This document shows, in pieces, positions 31,212 through 32,660 of a stretch of 32,660 nt of DNA. The DNA comes from JBBTXJ01 sp964636345. Lineage in GTDB: Bacteria > Patescibacteriota > Patescibacteriia > Magasanikbacterales > JBBTXJ01. The notes below the pieces were generated by a model. That model had not been told where the DNA came from. It did not search any database and saw only the letters and a program-made list of their open reading frames with translations. The stretch is taken from positions 1-32,660 of the forward strand of contig CAZWRL010000005.1 of the NCBI GenBank assembly GCA_964636345.1, written 5' to 3'. Within the stretch, counting starts at the first letter, position 1. Each line of letters starts with the position of its first letter. Both the position numbers and the translations under genes were made by a program.

Positions 31212-32030
31212 ATGCTCAAATTTGCGCATCGTGGATTAAAATTTGAACATCCGGAAAATACCCTTGAAACATTCAGGGCCGCATATGCGGTTGGATTTGG
31301 CATTGAGCTTGATGTTCGCCTCACGCGTGACGGTGACTTGGTGTGCATTCATGATCTTGATCCGGCGCGTGTTGCCGGGCCATGCGCTATCACGGACGTA
31401 CACAACCACACGGTTGCAGAATTGCAGGAGTTGAATGTCGCGGCAGTGTTCTGGAAGTTTCGTCCCGCGGCGCGCATTCCGCGATTCCTTGACGTAGTGG
31501 CGCAGGTGATCACGAAGTTTGAGCCGGGCCAGCAGTGCGCCGCGATCCACGTGAAGGCGGCGGAACAGGGCGATGTTCAGCTCGGCATCATTGCCAAGGC
31601 GTTTGCAGAGCACAATCTGTACGACAAGGCGATTGTGTTTGATCTGACGCTTGAGAGCGCGGCAAAGTTGCGCGCGCTGGATCCCAAGATCAAGATTTTC
31701 ATCTCTGTAGGGGAGGAGCGTTTTGGAGAGTCTATCTACTTGTGGGGAGATCTTGCTAACCACGGAGCCGACTACGACGGCGTGTGGTGGGACGAGTGGG
31801 AAACTGCTGGCGCCGAGTACACAGCCGAACGCGCGGCAGAAATCCACGTGGCGGGCAAGTTGATTTACGCAATCTCGCCGGAGCTCCACCAGGATCACGG
31901 TCACCCGAACGCGAGTATCGGATACTACCAGCAGTGGGAGCAGTTTATCGCGTGGAAGATTGACGGTGTGTGCACCGCGTTTCCCAAGGCATTTCGGGCG
32001 CTTGAAGCGGAGATGCGACAGAAAGCATAA
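31212..32030 (+). CDS. Glycerophosphodiester phosphodiesterase family protein
   Basis: 272 aa from ATG 31212, which places the catalytic motif at the N-terminus as usual. 'FAHRGLKFEHPENTLETF' and 'IELDVRLTRDGDLVCIHD' provide the GDPD signature: catalytic His6 and His47, metal ligands Glu32 and Asp34. The family is a TIM barrel that hydrolyses glycerophosphodiesters to sn-glycerol-3-phosphate and an alcohol. There is no signal peptide, so it is probably cytoplasmic. The C-terminal half ('DYDGVWWDEWETAGAE', 'KIDGVCTAFPKAF') is less typical, so the substrate could differ. From about 31450 codons become more G/C-ended than in the central genes of the window. Confidence 0.82.
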   Translation: MLKFAHRGLKFEHPENTLETFRAAYAVGFGIELDVRLTRDGDLVCIHDLDPARVAGPCAITDVHNHTVAELQELNVAAVFWKFRPAARIPRFLDVVAQVITKFEPGQQCAAIHVKAAEQGDVQLGIIAKAFAEHNLYDKAIVFDLTLESAAKLRALDPKIKIFISVGEERFGESIYLWGDLANHGADYDGVWWDEWETAGAEYTAERAAEIHVAGKLIYAISPELHQDHGHPNASIGYYQQWEQFIAWKIDGVCTAFPKAFRALEAEMRQKA

Positions 32031-32084
32031 TGAAGAAGTTGAAAAATCCGCTCGCGGTTTCTGTGGGAGGTTTTTTTGTACCAT

Positions 32085-32123
32085 AAAAAAATCGGGCCAG
32101 CGCGCAGGATGCGTGATGGCCCG
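32085..32123 (-). terminator. Intrinsic terminator of the phosphoribosyltransferase gene
   Basis: On the minus strand CGGGCCA (32123-32117) pairs with TGGCCCG (32099-32093), followed by A and a run of seven T (A run at 32085-32091). It lies 7 nt after the gene's stop. The plus-strand gene ending at 32030 has no equally convincing terminator of its own. Confidence 0.75.
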
Positions 32124-32130
32124 TTCGAAT

Positions 32131-32660
32131 TCATGCTTGCTTGCGCGCGAGGAACTTGCGTCCTTTGCCGACATCCGTGTTGACCGGAACATTCTGCTCG
32201 CAGAGCGGACAAGTTGCTTCGTCCCACGCGTCGAGCTTCACGTTCACGAGTGCTGTCATCTTCGGAACATCGGCCACATCCTGCGACGTGATTCCTCCGC
32301 GGTTACAGAGGACGCCGAGACCGACGACGTTGCCGCCGATGGCTCGCGTGGCTTCGACCACTTTCTTGGCGGAGCCGCCGGTAGTGAGAACGTCTTCCAC
32401 CACCAGAACGTTCTTGTGAGCGATGAGCTTGTCATAGCCACGCTTGATGACGAAGGCGTCTCCGCCTTCGGACTTCTCGGCGTATACACCGAACACTTCG
32501 TGGCCGTTCATCTCGGAGAGATGATGCGCCGTCCACTGCGAGAGAATCACGCCGCCGATTGCCGGCGCGATGACCACTTGCACGTTGTCGTCCGCGAACC
32601 GTTCGGCGATTGCGCGGCAGAGGCGGGACGTTTCCGCGGTGTGCGGATAGACCGCATCCT
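32131..32660 (-). CDS. Orotate phosphoribosyltransferase-like protein, partial (5' end outside window)
   Basis: The frame is open to the window edge, about 176 residues visible. The PRPP-binding loop 'VLVVEDVLTTGGSAKKVV' is the type I phosphoribosyltransferase signature, and 'QVVIAPAIGGVILSQWTA' upstream resembles orotate phosphoribosyltransferase (PyrE), which makes OMP from orotate and PRPP in pyrimidine synthesis. The C-terminal part carries 'CPLCEQNVPVNTDVGKG', a Cys pair plus tail seen in some PyrE-like proteins of this kind. An internal GTG at 32583 is not the start, since family-like sequence (AETSRLCRAIAERF) continues upstream. Another phosphoribosyltransferase specificity is possible. 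Confidence 0.8.
   Translation of the reverse strand, partial: DAVYPHTAETSRLCRAIAERFADDNVQVVIAPAIGGVILSQWTAHHLSEMNGHEVFGVYAEKSEGGDAFVIKRGYDKLIAHKNVLVVEDVLTTGGSAKKVVEATRAIGGNVVGLGVLCNRGGITSQDVADVPKMTALVNVKLDAWDEATCPLCEQNVPVNTDVGKGRKFLARKQA

Noticed and set aside
30678..31229. 183-codon minus-strand frame overlapping the metallopeptidase
   Set aside because: The alternative frame carries HExxH and the ligand histidine; this frame is Arg/His-rich noise typical of a shadow ORF.
1..32660. CRISPR array, insertion sequence or rRNA gene
   Set aside because: No regularly spaced direct repeats with unique spacers, no transposase motifs or terminal inverted repeats, and no rRNA-like sequence were seen.

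Overview
The window most likely comes from a Candidate Phyla Radiation (Patescibacteria/Parcubacteria-type) bacterium. This is an inference from gene content and style: an ftsA-ftsZ-nrdR cluster, surface proteins starting with a VirB2/TrbC-like two-helix domain, thrombospondin-type-3 membrane proteins, a bAvd-type four-helix-bundle protein with a diversity-generating retroelement (DGR), and many start codons lying only 6-7 nt after a -10 box (leaderless mRNAs).

Layout. 1-246: C-terminal end of a YqeY/GatB-like protein. 251-423(-): a possible small frameshifted ORF. 620-2514: a decayed DGR. It has a 249-aa target protein with a C-terminal variable repeat (VR, 1237-1351), an adenine-rich template repeat (TR, 1721-1835), a perfect 40-bp palindrome, an opposite-strand Avd-like gene with a damaged start, and a previously unannotated reverse transcriptase pseudogene (2280-2514). 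TR and VR differ at 16 of the 30 TR adenines but at only 2 of 85 other positions, the signature of adenine-specific mutagenic retrohoming. The RT is now a wreck, so the system looks fossil or dependent on an RT elsewhere. 2547-14148: two tandem secreted or surface proteins with near-identical VirB2-like N-termini, the second 3224 aa long. 14188-16092: two single-pass membrane proteins with thrombospondin type 3 repeats.

16146-23061 is mostly housekeeping: ybeY, ftsA, ftsZ, nrdR, a small membrane protein, an HtrA-like protease, pyruvate kinase and a DoxX-family protein. 23150-29239 is a 2029-aa surface protein with beta-helix, fibronectin III, coiled-coil and carboxypeptidase-regulatory-like parts. 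On the minus strand follow tRNA-Asp(GTC) and the infC-rpmI-rplT operon, which ends in a long hairpin terminator. Last come a SprT-like metallopeptidase (minus), a divergent GDPD-family phosphodiesterase (plus), and a partial orotate phosphoribosyltransferase-like gene (minus) running off the window.

The main themes are cell-surface display (three very large exported proteins and a hypervariable-protein system) beside core division, translation and nucleotide genes. The best novel observation is the DGR and its decayed RT.
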